Part shown: positions 1 to 11,820 of the stretch, in pieces
Numbering within the stretch: the stretch's first letter is position 1
Layout of the letters: each line of letters starts with the position of its first letter
NCBI RefSeq assembly: GCF_000003815.2
Contig: NC_049980.1
Span: forward strand, 13,717,570 to 13,781,569
Length of the DNA: 64,000 bases
From: Branchiostoma floridae
Taxonomy: Eukaryota > Chordata > Leptocardii > Amphioxiformes > Branchiostomatidae
Direction: 5' to 3'
The notes under the pieces: generated by a model
The model's database searches: none
Told to the model about the DNA's origin: nothing
The model's input: only the letters and a program-made list of their open reading frames with translations
Made by a program: the position numbers and the translations under genes

Positions 1-1076
1 CTGTTCAGTATAGGTTGAAATCTTTGTCTTTGATATACAGTATTAAGAGATGGTCGCTTAGATATAAAAAATGCAGCGACAAGCATCACTGCCCATCATT
101 GTACATTTTCTGCCGATACAAATGGCGCTTATTCTACCAATCAGATTGAAGCTTTCAGTTATCTGCGTTATGTTCGGAGAGGGCTTAGAAATCTTTTTGC
201 TAAAAATGAATGTACAACTTTATATTTTCCTACTGTTTGCATCAAGCACTTGAGTTTACGCACTATCTGGAATGTCGAAAGTTCTTTGAAAAAATGAAAG
301 AAACATTGATTTGCGATGACGCCATTATTGTTGTAAGCGACATGCCAATGATGCAAGGCATCTTCTTTTGAGACCACCACGCGTGTTAAACTGGAATGTT
401 TGAGGTCGCGTCACTTTACCCAAGTTCATTCAAGTGCTTCCTTTGATCAGCCATACAACCAATGGTGTTTAGAAACACACCTATAGCAATGCTGTTAAAA
501 TTTGATTAACCATTAAGTCATTGATAACTCTCATAATTTCACCAGGTACCCTAAGAACGCCACATAAAAAGGTGAAATAAGACAGCTAAATGCAGTAATC
601 TCTGAGCTATAGACACCAGGTGTTCCAAACATTCTTTCTTAACCCCGTTTTATTAAAGTGGCTGTCTTAAGTCACCAGGTGGAACCACAAAAAGTAAGTC
701 AATAATCTACGGTGAACAATGGTGCTTTGGTGAATCCCTGTTGTTGGCCACCCAATTAGGTATTTTACCCCCAGGGTAACATTCGCAGATGTTGTAGAAA
801 AGTAGTTTACAACGTCCTTTTCCTGATCCATGATTATCTCAAAATTGATCTGACTGTTTGTGAGTGAGTGAGTGAGTGAGTGAGTGAGTGAGTGAGTGAG
901 TGAGTGAGTGAGTTAGTGAGTGAGTTTCGTCTTCCCAAACCTATCGTGCCTGCATACCAAATCACAGTAAAAACACCCAGCAGAACTTAAGTTATGTTGA
1001 CCACAAATATCAAATTTGGAATACAGACCCACTGTACAGAAACACAAACAGACACGTAGATAGATTTATGTTTACA
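1..1076. other. 5' intergenic stretch, no gene seen
   Basis: I see no convincing coding exon, RNA gene or transposon end here. The one clear structure is a GTGA microsatellite at 859-926. Short open frames lack splice support or recognisable domains. Confidence 0.5.
859..926. repeat. (GTGA)n microsatellite
   Basis: About 17 tetranucleotide units of GTGA/TGAG, nearly perfect, with one interrupting TTAG unit near the 3' end. Confidence 0.95.
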
Positions 1077-1317
1077 ACCCAAAAGAGACTTGAAAATGGA
1101 AACAGGTGTAGTTCTATGTAAAGAAAGTACTACTTCTTAGTTAAACCTTTGACCTTTAATGATATGCGTAAGAGTTGACACGTTACACTGACTCTTGCCT
1201 GAGGCAGACAGGTACCCAAATCCTCGGTCACACTTAGCCGACCATGACATCCGCCTTTCCTAATAAAAGGGATTCAAAGATATATCATACGACCGTGAGA
1301 ACGTAAACTTCTCTGTC
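1077..1317 (+). repeat. Dispersed ~240-bp repeat, copy 1
   Basis: This segment aligns by eye along its whole length with 3144-3390 in the same orientation. Both open with ACCCAAAAGAGA and share blocks such as TTAGCCGACCATGAC and ATACGACCGTGAGAAC, ending in CTCTGTC. Copies differ by scattered substitutions and small indels. No terminal inverted repeat or coding capacity was seen, so it is either an unclassified interspersed repeat or a local segmental duplication. Copy 2 lies in an intron of the lectin gene. Confidence 0.8.
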
Positions 1318-2004
1318 ATTCTATAGGCTCTTTGTTTCAAGTGACGTAATCGTTGACCAATGGGACACTGCCATTTTGAGGGGGCGTTGTTTGGTTTGCA
1401 ATACTTTACAAGTGGCAAGTGGCAAAGTAACCAGTCAGTCATCATTCTTTGGGCGGAAGTGTCTCTGAACCAAGAGAGGTCTGTGAGTCGACTGTTCACT
1501 GCCACACACAGGTAGGAAGTCCTTTTCCAAGCTTAAACTTCTGCGTTTTTTGTTTAGAAAATTGTCTTAAGTCACCATGACTATGTTTAACGAAATTATT
1601 GTAGAAAGCTAATACTAGTAATAGTTTCGTCTACAACTGTCAAGTGAAAAAATGGTTGTTGATTTCCTGAGTGCAGGACACCAAATTCACGATGGTTGTT
1701 TTATCTGAAGAATACTACAGTGTTGTTTTTATGCAATTGACTTTGCGGAGCGTTTTGGTCGAAGGGTTGAATTTTGTTCTACGAAGCGGTTCTAGAAGTA
1801 CCGAAGTTGTCAAATTCTGGAGTCTTTTGACCGACCAAAGTCACTAGTGATCCCCCACCAACCAAGTTTCTATCAAGTCCAAGAGGAAGAAATCAGCGGT
1901 GGTTTCCCATACAGTAGACAGCATGTGTATACTAATTGTTACTAAAAGAAACTATCTGTATAACATGGATCCTGCTATTTTTCTAGGTGAATCCGTGGTC
2001 TCCG

Positions 2005-5000
2005 ATGATGATCCTCCGCGCTTTTTACCGAGTTGTGCTGTTCCTACTGGCTGTGGGAGGAAGTGCAAGTGATTATCACACACATTCATTCACTGAGTCA
2101 TTCACTCACCCATTCACTCGCCCACTCACTCACTCACTCACTCACTCACTCACTCACTCACTCACTCACTCACTCACTCACTCACTCACTCACTCACTCA
2201 CTCACTCACTCACTCACTCACTCACTCACTCACTCACTGATCGTTCCTCGAATCCGTATTTAATTCCTCAGATCAGTTTCATGAATCAGCTAAGAGTACT
2301 AGCTACTTTGAGAACTTGTTTACTTGGAGTCACTGACTTTGAAAGCCCGATGCATATATTACACACGACGGTAGGGATCCACACAAAGAACCATATTTCT
2401 TTACAGTAATTCATGACAACTCTCAAGGTTCTGCCTGGTACGCTCAGGTGGCCACTTTAATTAAACGATGTTATCGGGGCTTTCACAAGAATGTCTAGAA
2501 CACCTGGATATCGGAGGCCTGCATACCGCATGGGTGGTACTGGGGGATGTTGCTGCGCATGCATTTTAGTAGGCTTTATTCTTAATTACCATGTGTTTAT
2601 GTATAGACAGCGTACCTCAAGAAGTTTAATATCACATTGGGTATGTTGATAATTTATGGCAAAACAAAACAAAAGCTTACGTGCAGAGAATATGCCAGAA
2701 ATGCTCAAAACAGTGATCAAGTATTTTTTAGTCAAATCATCCGTTTTAATTTTTTCAGTGCTGCAGTCGTACGCTGCTCCTGAGAAAGGGGATCTGTCAA
2801 TCGCAGAAAAGGTTAATTCCTTCGTCGAACGACTGGAAGGTACAATTGTTCTAAACGTTTTTGCCACTTGATTTATGATATCTGATTTAATCTTTATTTG
2901 TTGCTGTGAAGTTCTGTTGATGTTTGAGAAAGGTGTGCTCTCCATACTCCTTGCTTACTTAAGCCAGTACTTCAGAAGCAATATTGACAATGATTCTTTG
3001 AGAGATGTTTCATTTTAAGAATTTTATCTGCCAGAACTGATCGACGCTGAAGTTGGTGGAGACGAAGATGTGACCATGGATGTGATGGAGAAGGTACTGT
3101 AAATGTTGAAATATTCGAGTGGTTTTATTTGTCACGGGGCATAACCCAAAAGAGATTGGAAAATGGGAACAGGGGTAGATTTATGTAAAGAAAACACTAT
3201 TTTAGTTAAGTCTTTGATCTTAAATGATATGCGTTAGAATTTGACCTTTTGCGCTGACTATTGTCTGAGACTGACATGTACCCAAACCCCAGGTCACGCT
3301 TAGCCGACCATGACTTCCGCCTTTCTTAGTCTAAGGGATTGAAGGACATTACATAGGACATACGACCGTGAGAACTTAAACTGCTCTGTCCTCACCAAAC
3401 ACACACACACACATACACACGCACACACACGCGCGCGCGCGCACACTCATTATCAGAGAGGGAGAGAGAGAGACCATAAAGATATACAGTGACAAAAATA
3501 CAGCGCGTGCATAGACACACGCTCTGTCAGAATCGTTATTCTTCATCATAATTAAACTTGTATAATATATTTACTGATATGTTACAAAATTATTTATCAT
3601 TTTCTTTATCCATCAGAACGACGGGGAGTCCGGAGGCGATTCCTGGCTTCCCCAAACGCGACAAGCTGGTGAGTCACCAAAACTCAAATCATTGTCTTCT
3701 TTACTTTGCAGAATTGCAGGTGATGTTCTTCTTAAACTCAGGGACGAAAAATAGCTTCATCATACAACCTTTTCTTATTTTTCCCCTCAGGTTGCTCGAG
3801 TGGCTACCAGATGCATAACGGCATCTGCTACAAAGCCTTCAACACCCCAAAAAACTTTGGCGACGCGTCGTCGACATGTGCAGCTGACGGAGGCACCCTG
3901 GCCATGCCAAAGGACGCCGGTACTAACGCCTTCCTGCTCTCCCTGAAAAACGCCGTGCATCGGCCTGGCTGGTTCTGGTTCGGCTTGGTGGATCAGCATC
4001 AGGAGGGAGGATGGGAGTGGATAGACGGCACGCCCCTCGGGAGCTACAGGTCGTGGGGCCCGGGAGAACCCAACAACCTTGGTGATGAGGACTGTGCCGA
4101 GTACTTCCCGTCAGCATGGAACGATGCGCCGTGCTCTAAGGCTGACAGAAAATTTATCTGTCAGAAAATACCTGCAGGTATGTTGCACGTTATTTTTGTT
4201 CTTTTCAACATTGATTGAGTATTGCAGCATTGACAGCGCCTCATTCAATGATTCTATGTGACAGCGTAAGATGTTGAGGTCGTAGAATTCTTATAGAAGC
4301 AGCCACCGCCTACGGAGATCCAAGACAGCATGTTTTGTTTTTTTAAAAGTTCAATTTACTACCTCAGGAATGACCCCTTTTTGCGATTGCATGACAATCA
4401 CCAGACACATATGGCCGGGTTTTGCACCCAAACTGCCTTTGTACAAACGGTTCAATTGATGAAATTCCGTTCCTTCCTAAAATAGGTTGTCCAGACGGAT
4501 ACGTCTACCATCAACCTAGTCACCTGTGCTACAAGGCCTTCAACGACAAGAAAACCTACAACGCTGCAGTCGCGACCTGTGCATCAGCCGGGGGAACCCT
4601 TGCCATGCCCCGCGACACCGCTACCAACAAGTTCCTCATTTACCTGAAGAACGCCGTCGACAACAACGCTTGGTTCCGCTTCGGGCTGACAGATCACCGT
4701 CAGGAGGGAGGCTGGATGTGGCAGGATAACGTTGCACTGGGAAGCTTCAGGGCATGGGGTCCAGGAGAACCCAACAACTTAGGCAACGAGGACTGTGCCG
4801 AGTACTTCTCCGGGGCTCACTCGTCCCACAGCAACACCTGGAACGATGGACCATGTACTAGGGCCGACAGGAAGTTCATCTGTCAAGTTGCGCCATCAGG
4901 TCAGTTCCAAAATTTGAATCTTGAAGAACTTTTTTTGTTGTTCTGGTATCCAGCCGTATTATAGACTCTCTTTTGTATTTGCGGAGAGGACAGAAGAAAC

Positions 5001-7452
5001 TCGGGAGCTATAATAATACGGCTTGATACCAGGCTATCGTTTTGTACCTTAATCGTGTGTTCTCATACTAGCTTTATGGACGTTAGAAGGATAATTTTCT
5101 CATGCGTTTCATGCAGGCTGTCCCTCGGGTTACCAACAGCATGGCCGCAACTGCTTCAAGGCGTATGGCGATAAGAAGTCTTACGACGACGCTGCAGCAG
5201 TATGTCGGGTTGCGGGCGGGAGTCTGGCCATGCCACGCGACCCAGCCACCCACCAGTTCCTGATCACCCTAAAGAACCAGGTCGAACGGGCTACAGGGTT
5301 CTGGCTGGGGTTTAACGATCGGAGCCAGGAGGGAGGATGGCGGTACGCCGACGGGACACGCCTCGGGAGCTTCCAGCCCTGGAACACGGGGGAACCGAAC
5401 CAGTACGGCGGGAACGAAGACTGTGGCATGATCAATCGGCACCCAAATAACAAGTGGAACGACCAAGGGTGCTCTTCTCAACTGAATTTTATCTGCCAGA
5501 CATCTCTCCAAGGTAAGCGTTTATCAGATATATTTGTAGATATTAGGCTACATACCTGGAACTTGGTTATTGAAGTAGTAACTTAGCTTAACGTATTTTT
5601 TCTCCTTTGGCTATGAATTTGCAATAAACACTGGTGTTATAATTACAATTCTTTTAGTTGTCGAGTCTTGCGGCGGCAATCTTCCTGGGTCTGCTGGCAT
5701 ATTCATCTCTCCCGGCTACCCCCAAACTTACAGCGACAACCAGAAATGCAGGTAAGATAACATTCAATATATACATTCTCTTCCTACATGCAGTTCATTT
5801 TGCAGGGGACCGTCACATCGTGTTGGTCATATGATACTAATTTGTCATTGCTGTTTATTATTGTCAAAGCAATCCAAGTGAACCATTAACATGATTAATC
5901 ATGGTCTTCTATCAACTAGATAAACTTATGAAAGCTCCATCCAGTTCGAAAAATCTTATCAAATAACGGTCCTTTCATTGCCTCTGGGATCCATTGCTGC
6001 GTTTCTGTTAATTAGCTGACCAGCCTTCAGCAAATCACATTGTTACTCGCGGAACTTACCAGCCAATCACAGTGCGTCCAAGCTGAAGGCGGCGCCGTGA
6101 TTGGCCGGTATCATTCCCCCAAGGGTGTCTTCTGATGGGGTGCCGTCTGGCCAGTGCAAAATTTAATGTAGCTAGCGAGAAGGACGTAATGTTATCACAG
6201 GCTGGTATACGGGAAGGCCCTAGTTTGACGTACAGAAGACCCCGTATGCGATGTAAATATCGTGTTGTCAATATTTCAGTACTGAATGTACTGTGAATTT
6301 CAACCGTCAGGTGGTTCATCAACGTTCCACCAGGACATGTTGTCCGCTTGACCTTTCTGGACTTTGACCTTGAGAACCGCTATGACCACGTCACCGTCCT
6401 GGATGGATGCACCAACAGGGAGCTGGGCAAGTTCACCGGCACCAGCCGTCCTTCTGCGGTCAGCAGCTCCGGCAGGACCATGGAGGTCGTCTTCACCACG
6501 GACCATTCGGTGAAAGAGCGCGGTTTCAAGGCCCGTTATTACGGTAGGTGGCGATGGAATAGACTATTGTCAATGAATTGTTTCATATAAATCTAAAACA
6601 ATAGATGCACACTGATTCAAAGCACAGTCCATTAGATGTGAATCACTTCTTACTCTTCTATGGATACAATCAATCAGACTAGATAAAAATGCTTTGAACT
6701 GACATTCTATTAATGATGTTCTAGCCGTGGCTGGTTCTGGAAAGAGGGAGATGCCTGCCCCAGAGGAGCGGGAGCTAGGAGAGCCTAACGAAGATGACGA
6801 GAAGGAGATGCTGGAGGAGGATCTGGGGATGCTGGAGAATAACATCCTTAGCGAGAAAAAGGAGGTAAGATGTGTGCACAAAGATGTACTATAAAGAAAT
6901 GGAATCTTTCACGCTGACAGGAAAAATTCTAATTCGAAATTTATACGATTGGTTGCGTTCATGTTCAAGATGATTGAAAGGAAGAGAGCGGTCAAATGCT
7001 AGAGTAAGGTACCATCGTGTACACCCTTGGCTTCACATGAACACAAACACATAGAACAGTAACATAGACACACAAACACACAATCATACACAGTCATACA
7101 GACATAGTCACACAGCCACGCACACAGACAAACATGTACAGCAGGCAAATAGACTGCCAAACAGACTGACACAGTCACACTCATACAGACATTCAAACAG
7201 ACACAGTTGCACAGACACACATATTGTTACACAATGACATTGCCACACAGACACACAGTCGCACAGTAGCAGCGAAATACAGTTGCACATGCACTCAGTC
7301 ACCTTCACACACGCACAAACATACATCCCGTGCAATTTCCATCATCATTTAAGACATTTCAGAAGTGACAGATGTGACAGTGCATGTAATAAGTTGTTGT
7401 CATCGACTTTTAATCATATTTTATATTTTCCTTGCAGTATGGCCTGGAATAG
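2005..7452 (+). CDS. Secreted triple C-type lectin domain / CUB protein
   Basis: Coding exons: 2005-2068, 2759-2839, 3035-3093, 3617-3668, 3791-4177, 4486-4899, 5117-5512, 5658-5751, 6311-6543, 6725-6864, 7438-7452; all GT-AG, phases agree, 644 residues. The start is the first ATG of a hydrophobic signal peptide (MMILRAFYRVVLFLLAVGGS); an acceptor at 1986 suggests an upstream 5'UTR exon. A short acidic linker precedes three C-type lectin domains, one per exon (about residues 87-214, 215-352, 353-484). Each carries EPN, an ED pair and WND, the calcium and mannose/GlcNAc/fucose-type ligand residues of the family. One CUB domain (about 485-593) is split over two exons (CGGNL start, then FDLENRYDHVTVLDG). 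A highly acidic tail (about 594-644) ends in YGLE. No membrane segment is present, so secretion is inferred. It may act in carbohydrate recognition or innate immunity, but the ligand is unknown. The end of exon 1 is uncertain: donors at 2063 and 2069 both keep frame. Confidence 0.85.
2096..2238. repeat. (CACT)n microsatellite in lectin intron 1
   Basis: Roughly 30 CACT units follow directly on the signal-peptide exon. Read in frame it would give an artificial Thr-His-Ser-Leu repeat. The donor just before it (2069 or 2063) and the in-phase exon at 2759 indicate that it is intronic. Confidence 0.93.
3144..3390 (+). repeat. Dispersed ~240-bp repeat, copy 2
   Basis: Direct-orientation relative of 1077-1317, located in intron 3 of the lectin gene. 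It is followed immediately by a CA/CG-rich simple tract at about 3396-3446. Confidence 0.8.
4943..5033. mobile_element. Short foldback element (copy A)
   Basis: A near-complete inverted repeat of about 90 bp. It starts CTGGTATCCAGCCGTATTAT and ends with the near-complement ATAATACGGCTTGATACCAG. A second copy lies at 38625-38724. It sits in the intron between the second and third lectin domain exons. It is a foldback MITE by structure; no clear target duplication was identified and the superfamily is unknown. Confidence 0.75.
7036..7330. repeat. Degenerate CA-rich low-complexity tract
   Basis: About 300 bp of imperfect ACACA/CAGACA repeats in the last intron of the lectin gene. It produces long open frames by composition alone and has no coding meaning that I can support. 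Confidence 0.8.
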
Positions 7453-9775
7453 TAACACCTACATGACCGTCTGCCGTTCCACCTTGACAACTACAGGCAG
7501 TGAACATGCAGAAACAGCGATGATTAGACCATCTCCAAGCAGATATTGGGAGGAAAGGCAATCCCAGACAGCCAGAAAACGTTACAATTTTCTTCCCAAC
7601 ATTATTATTCAAAGATTCAAAGAAAGAATTGATAGCGCAAAGGTGACTTAAGACAGGGCATTAAGGGACAGATTCAACTCGGAGAGCCAACTACGGACAT
7701 ATATTCTAAGCACGTGCACTGTCTAGCGTTTTTATTTTTTTCATCGCGAATATAGAAAACAGATACCCAGAGCTTCTAGTGAAGTCCGTATACATGTACT
7801 TGCTTGATTTTCAAAATGGATGCATGCTTTCGTATATATAAACATATGTACCACTTGGATCTTGTTGTGAAAGGACAATACTTCATAGTTTAATTAGTAT
7901 TTCAGAGCTTACATCTATTAGGAAAAGATTAACCCATGGTTGTAGTTTTCTCTCAAAGATTATCAATAAAGCTATGTTTATAACTAAAACGTACTTGTCG
8001 ACGCCTTTAATTAGTTTAATACGTTTTAAGCAGGTCGAAAGTGCCGAATGTGCCGAAATTTCCATCAGAACCATGTATTATACACAATTTCTCGAAATGA
8101 CATTATTTACCTCACACGAACATCTTGGATAGCTGTCAGTTCGTTTGAACCCAACCGGTATGAGTTTACTGGTACCATCGACAACGGGAATGACTTGTTG
8201 TGGGTTGGTTTTAATTCTTGACCATCATTCAGCTTCAAAGGTTTCACCAATTTTTTTCTTGCTACATGGGTTCCTCCATGCCAAGTATAGGATGTTCAAT
8301 GTCGAATGACCGTCCTGAAAGTAGGTATGAAAGGTACGCATTTTAAAGGAACAAAGGATCTTGAAAGAACGAAGGGAGAAACTTCTGAAACGACATTAGC
8401 TACAATGTACCAACCCATCAACCAGTCTTGGGTTCCATGCTATACGATCTGACCTTTGAACATTGGCAAAACGCATAATCATATGACTTGTTACATAACA
8501 GGTGCTCTGGCATTCTTGAAATGTGACTTAGAAATAAACGGATTAAGAAGCGAAAACATAGCCATGAGTTTTGTATGCTCTACATCAGCATTTATAAGCT
8601 GTAACAAATACTGCCATCACATCAAATCCTTGAAGCATTAACCCAAATGACTGTAGCCTGCTACGGCCATCAAGAAAACAGTACAAAAAAGAAAGCCCGA
8701 GAAAACACCTGAAAACGTAAAAAAACAGCCGGAGCCTAACCTCTGCTAGGAGAGTAACTAGGAACATCATATAACGTTACTGCCTCTAGATAACACAAGG
8801 ATAAGCGCTTGTAAGCTACGTATGTCACTTTTAATGGTTAACTATTGTTTACCCGGTATGAGTCGGCACCATTTTGGGCCACATTCCAATTGAATAGTCT
8901 GAAGTAAGAGCTAGATTCTAGCCATGGATTTCACATGTTGTTTTATACATACTTGTATACGTAACGTTACTTACATATCGATTTGAATGATTTTAAACTA
9001 CTGCGTAAACATGTAGTTTATGATAGGTTGAGCTCTTATTTGGGTTAAAGGTCGGTCAAAGTTTGGTCTCTTGTATAGAAGGACTGGTAAGCCATTGTTT
9101 CTGCCTTCTTGCTTTGCCTTTGATGTAAACAAAACTATTATATATATCTTAGCATTTACGTCATTTACAATGATTTTATATTTGATTTGCTCTCTGGTGT
9201 CAAAGCTATACGCTGACATTGAACTTCTAACGTATGCCGATGCGATAACAGACTTAGTCTGTTCATTAATGTTATTGCTAGTTAAGCGTTTTAAGCCACT
9301 GTTGCACGCGGATTTTTCAGAGGGATATATATATGTCTGTATACGTAAGTTACTCCCGACTTCGGTGAATGTATATAATCTAAACAGAGTAACGAATATG
9401 GGCGAAGTCACGGCGAGAGAAATCTTGACGGAATAATCACGTCAGCAAATGCAGTGACGAAAAGATGTATGTGCCAACCAAACCTATCACGTAGATTTGT
9501 CGACCGATTGAGTTGAAACAATCTCTGCTGAATCCAGCTCTTTTAAATGTAGCTATCCTGAATATTTTTTTAAATAAAGCCAAAATGGTTTAGTACTAGT
9601 ACCCGTGGACTCTGGACCCACTTGAACAAATCAATGTTGTGTTAACCCAACAGCAATATATAGCCTCATGGTCTTCTTGCCAGTTTTCTTCTTTATCATT
9701 TCTTTGCATGCAGTGACTGCAGAATATTGAGGACGTGATGTGAGAGAACAGATCAAAACAATCAAAACTCACAAA
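7453..9775. other. Lectin 3' flank and intergenic region
   Basis: This holds the 3'UTR and flank of the lectin gene (an AATAAA lies near 7965) and the upstream region of the peptidase gene. Overlapping sense and antisense open frames near 8998-9436 have no recognisable motif. I see no further gene. Confidence 0.5.
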
Positions 9776-11765
9776 ATGGACTCCGAGGCTGGATACGGAG
9801 CGATTCTTCTAGGTATGAGTGTCAGTGCTCGTAAGGGACGTAATTATGTGAAAGACTGTGACTGTGACAGATACAAAATAACAGTAAAGCTAATAATTGG
9901 GCCAAAAAAATCAGAAAAATTGATAAGATGTCGGAAAAGAAAACGTACATGCATTGGATCCAGTCCTCTGATGACGTTGACTCGGATAGCTTAAGCTTTT
10001 AAGACATATTTACGTTGTCCGAGTGTAAATTCACACCTTAGTGTCACCTTTGTCCACCAATTGGGGACGATTCATTTGAGTCGTTTTCTGGACGCGTGAA
10101 AAACAACACGGCTGTCGCGCGCCATCTTTTTAGGAAAACTTTAACATATCATCAATACATCATTACAGTTAACGTAAATTTGTTTATTAGTACACAGATG
10201 TTCGTGTTAGCCTGCCATACTGGAACCACCCGGGTCAGCATGTATCGTACAATGTATCATCCCAGCGACCATTATAACAGCATTGAAATATTTACAGGGA
10301 GTGACCGGCCCCAAAACTTCGAGGAAGACCAAAAGACGATGTCTAAAGGCAGGTACATCATCCTGGCCGTTTTGTGCGGTGCTGTTGCACTGGGTGTCGG
10401 CGTCATCATAGGATGGTTCTCCAAATCAGGCTTGACCGAGGAAGACCGAGTCGCGCTCGACAAGTTTCGGGCACTGGTGCGGGGTGCCGACGGAACAGTC
10501 GGAAACACCATCATGGACGAGATTGACCCGGAGAGAATTCGAGAGAATTTAAGGTACGTAATACTTTCTCGTATTTTTAAGTGGATTTTAAATATTTGTC
10601 ATAAAATAAGTGACAGATGACTTCACAAATGTTTAAGAAACAAAATTATCTTTTGGAATTCTCAGATCATATCATGGCCACACCAATGTACACTCATGAG
10701 CTAATCATCAATTGCATTTCGGTACAACGCCTTCAACTCACAGTGCTTAACTTCTGTATGTCTTCTGAACTATACCGCCAAGGTCAGAAATGAACCAATA
10801 CCTATATTGTCTGTTACGAAATCATAATATTCATCAATACTCATATTTCTAGACAATCTAGCTTATGCTTATACTATTCCTCTATCCGTCTCAGAGAGCT
10901 GACGAGAAGACCCCACATGGCGGGTACTGTGCCTGATCTGGAGATGGCAGAACTCATAAAGCAGACGTGGGTGGACAACGGATTGGATGACGCAAGGTCA
11001 AACACTTTTACTTTTAGATTAATGGCAATGATACCGTTAATCTAAGATCAGGGTTCCGAATAAAAACTTTGTCCGTTGATTGTGGTTATTAGCGTATCTT
11101 TCCATTGTCTATTTTTATATCGTTATTTTGATAGGAACGTTGCTTCATTTTGTGTTAATTTTTTTATGATAACTTTGACACTTAAGTGTGGCAAATGAGG
11201 GAGGGTTGGAGAAATACTGCCCGGTTTCGGTCGCTCATGTTCAGTGTCTCGATATCATGATTGATTGCATTTGTTATGTATCACAGTGCGTTAAAACCAG
11301 GTAAGTCCAGTGCGGTTGTACACTTGGGATTGTTGCTCTGTACTGTTGGGAATCGGGTCAGGTCGCCTCTTGTGTTTGCAGCTTTTGAGCTACAGATTTG
11401 TATTCTCCGTCTGTTTCCTCCAGACTGGTACCCTATGATTTCCTTTTGTCGTACCCGCCCATGGGGGAGATGAGTGAGAACAACACGGCCGTCACCGTGG
11501 ATGAGGTGGGGTTCGTGTTTGAGGACACCCGCACGTCCCACATCGAGCCCGAGCTGCAGGGAGACCCGGACGCACCGCAGTTCTTCTACGCCTTTTCTCC
11601 GCCAGGAAATCCAGAGGTGTGTGATGTGTCCTTGTGAAGTTTATCCTTGCGATTCGTACATATTTCCGCATGATGAATTTAACATTGATATGCTCATTAA
11701 TGTATGTATGTATGTATGTATATGTATTTAACATGTATGTATGTATGCGTGCGTGTATGTATGTA

Positions 11766-11820
<55 letters not shown>

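Noticed and set aside
1987-2409. Long open frame with Thr-His-Ser-Leu repeats
   Set aside because: Only its first codons (signal peptide) are real. The rest is a CACT microsatellite read through the exon 1 donor.
6058-6111. Inverted GCCAATCAC / GTGATTGGC pair inside the CUB intron
   Set aside because: It looks like paired CCAAT boxes, but it is short, isolated and intronic; not enough to call a promoter.
6999-7335. Cys/Val-rich minus-strand frames
   Set aside because: They arise from CA-rich low-complexity intron sequence, with no splice sites or domain.
8998-9436. Overlapping sense and antisense frames of over 120 codons
   Set aside because: Sense and antisense are equally open, there is no recognisable motif, and splice context is lacking. 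Probably chance.
10096-10297. In-frame upstream extension of peptidase exon 2
   Set aside because: A good acceptor at 10297 and the in-phase first exon at 9776 explain the N-terminus better; the extension has no similarity to the family.
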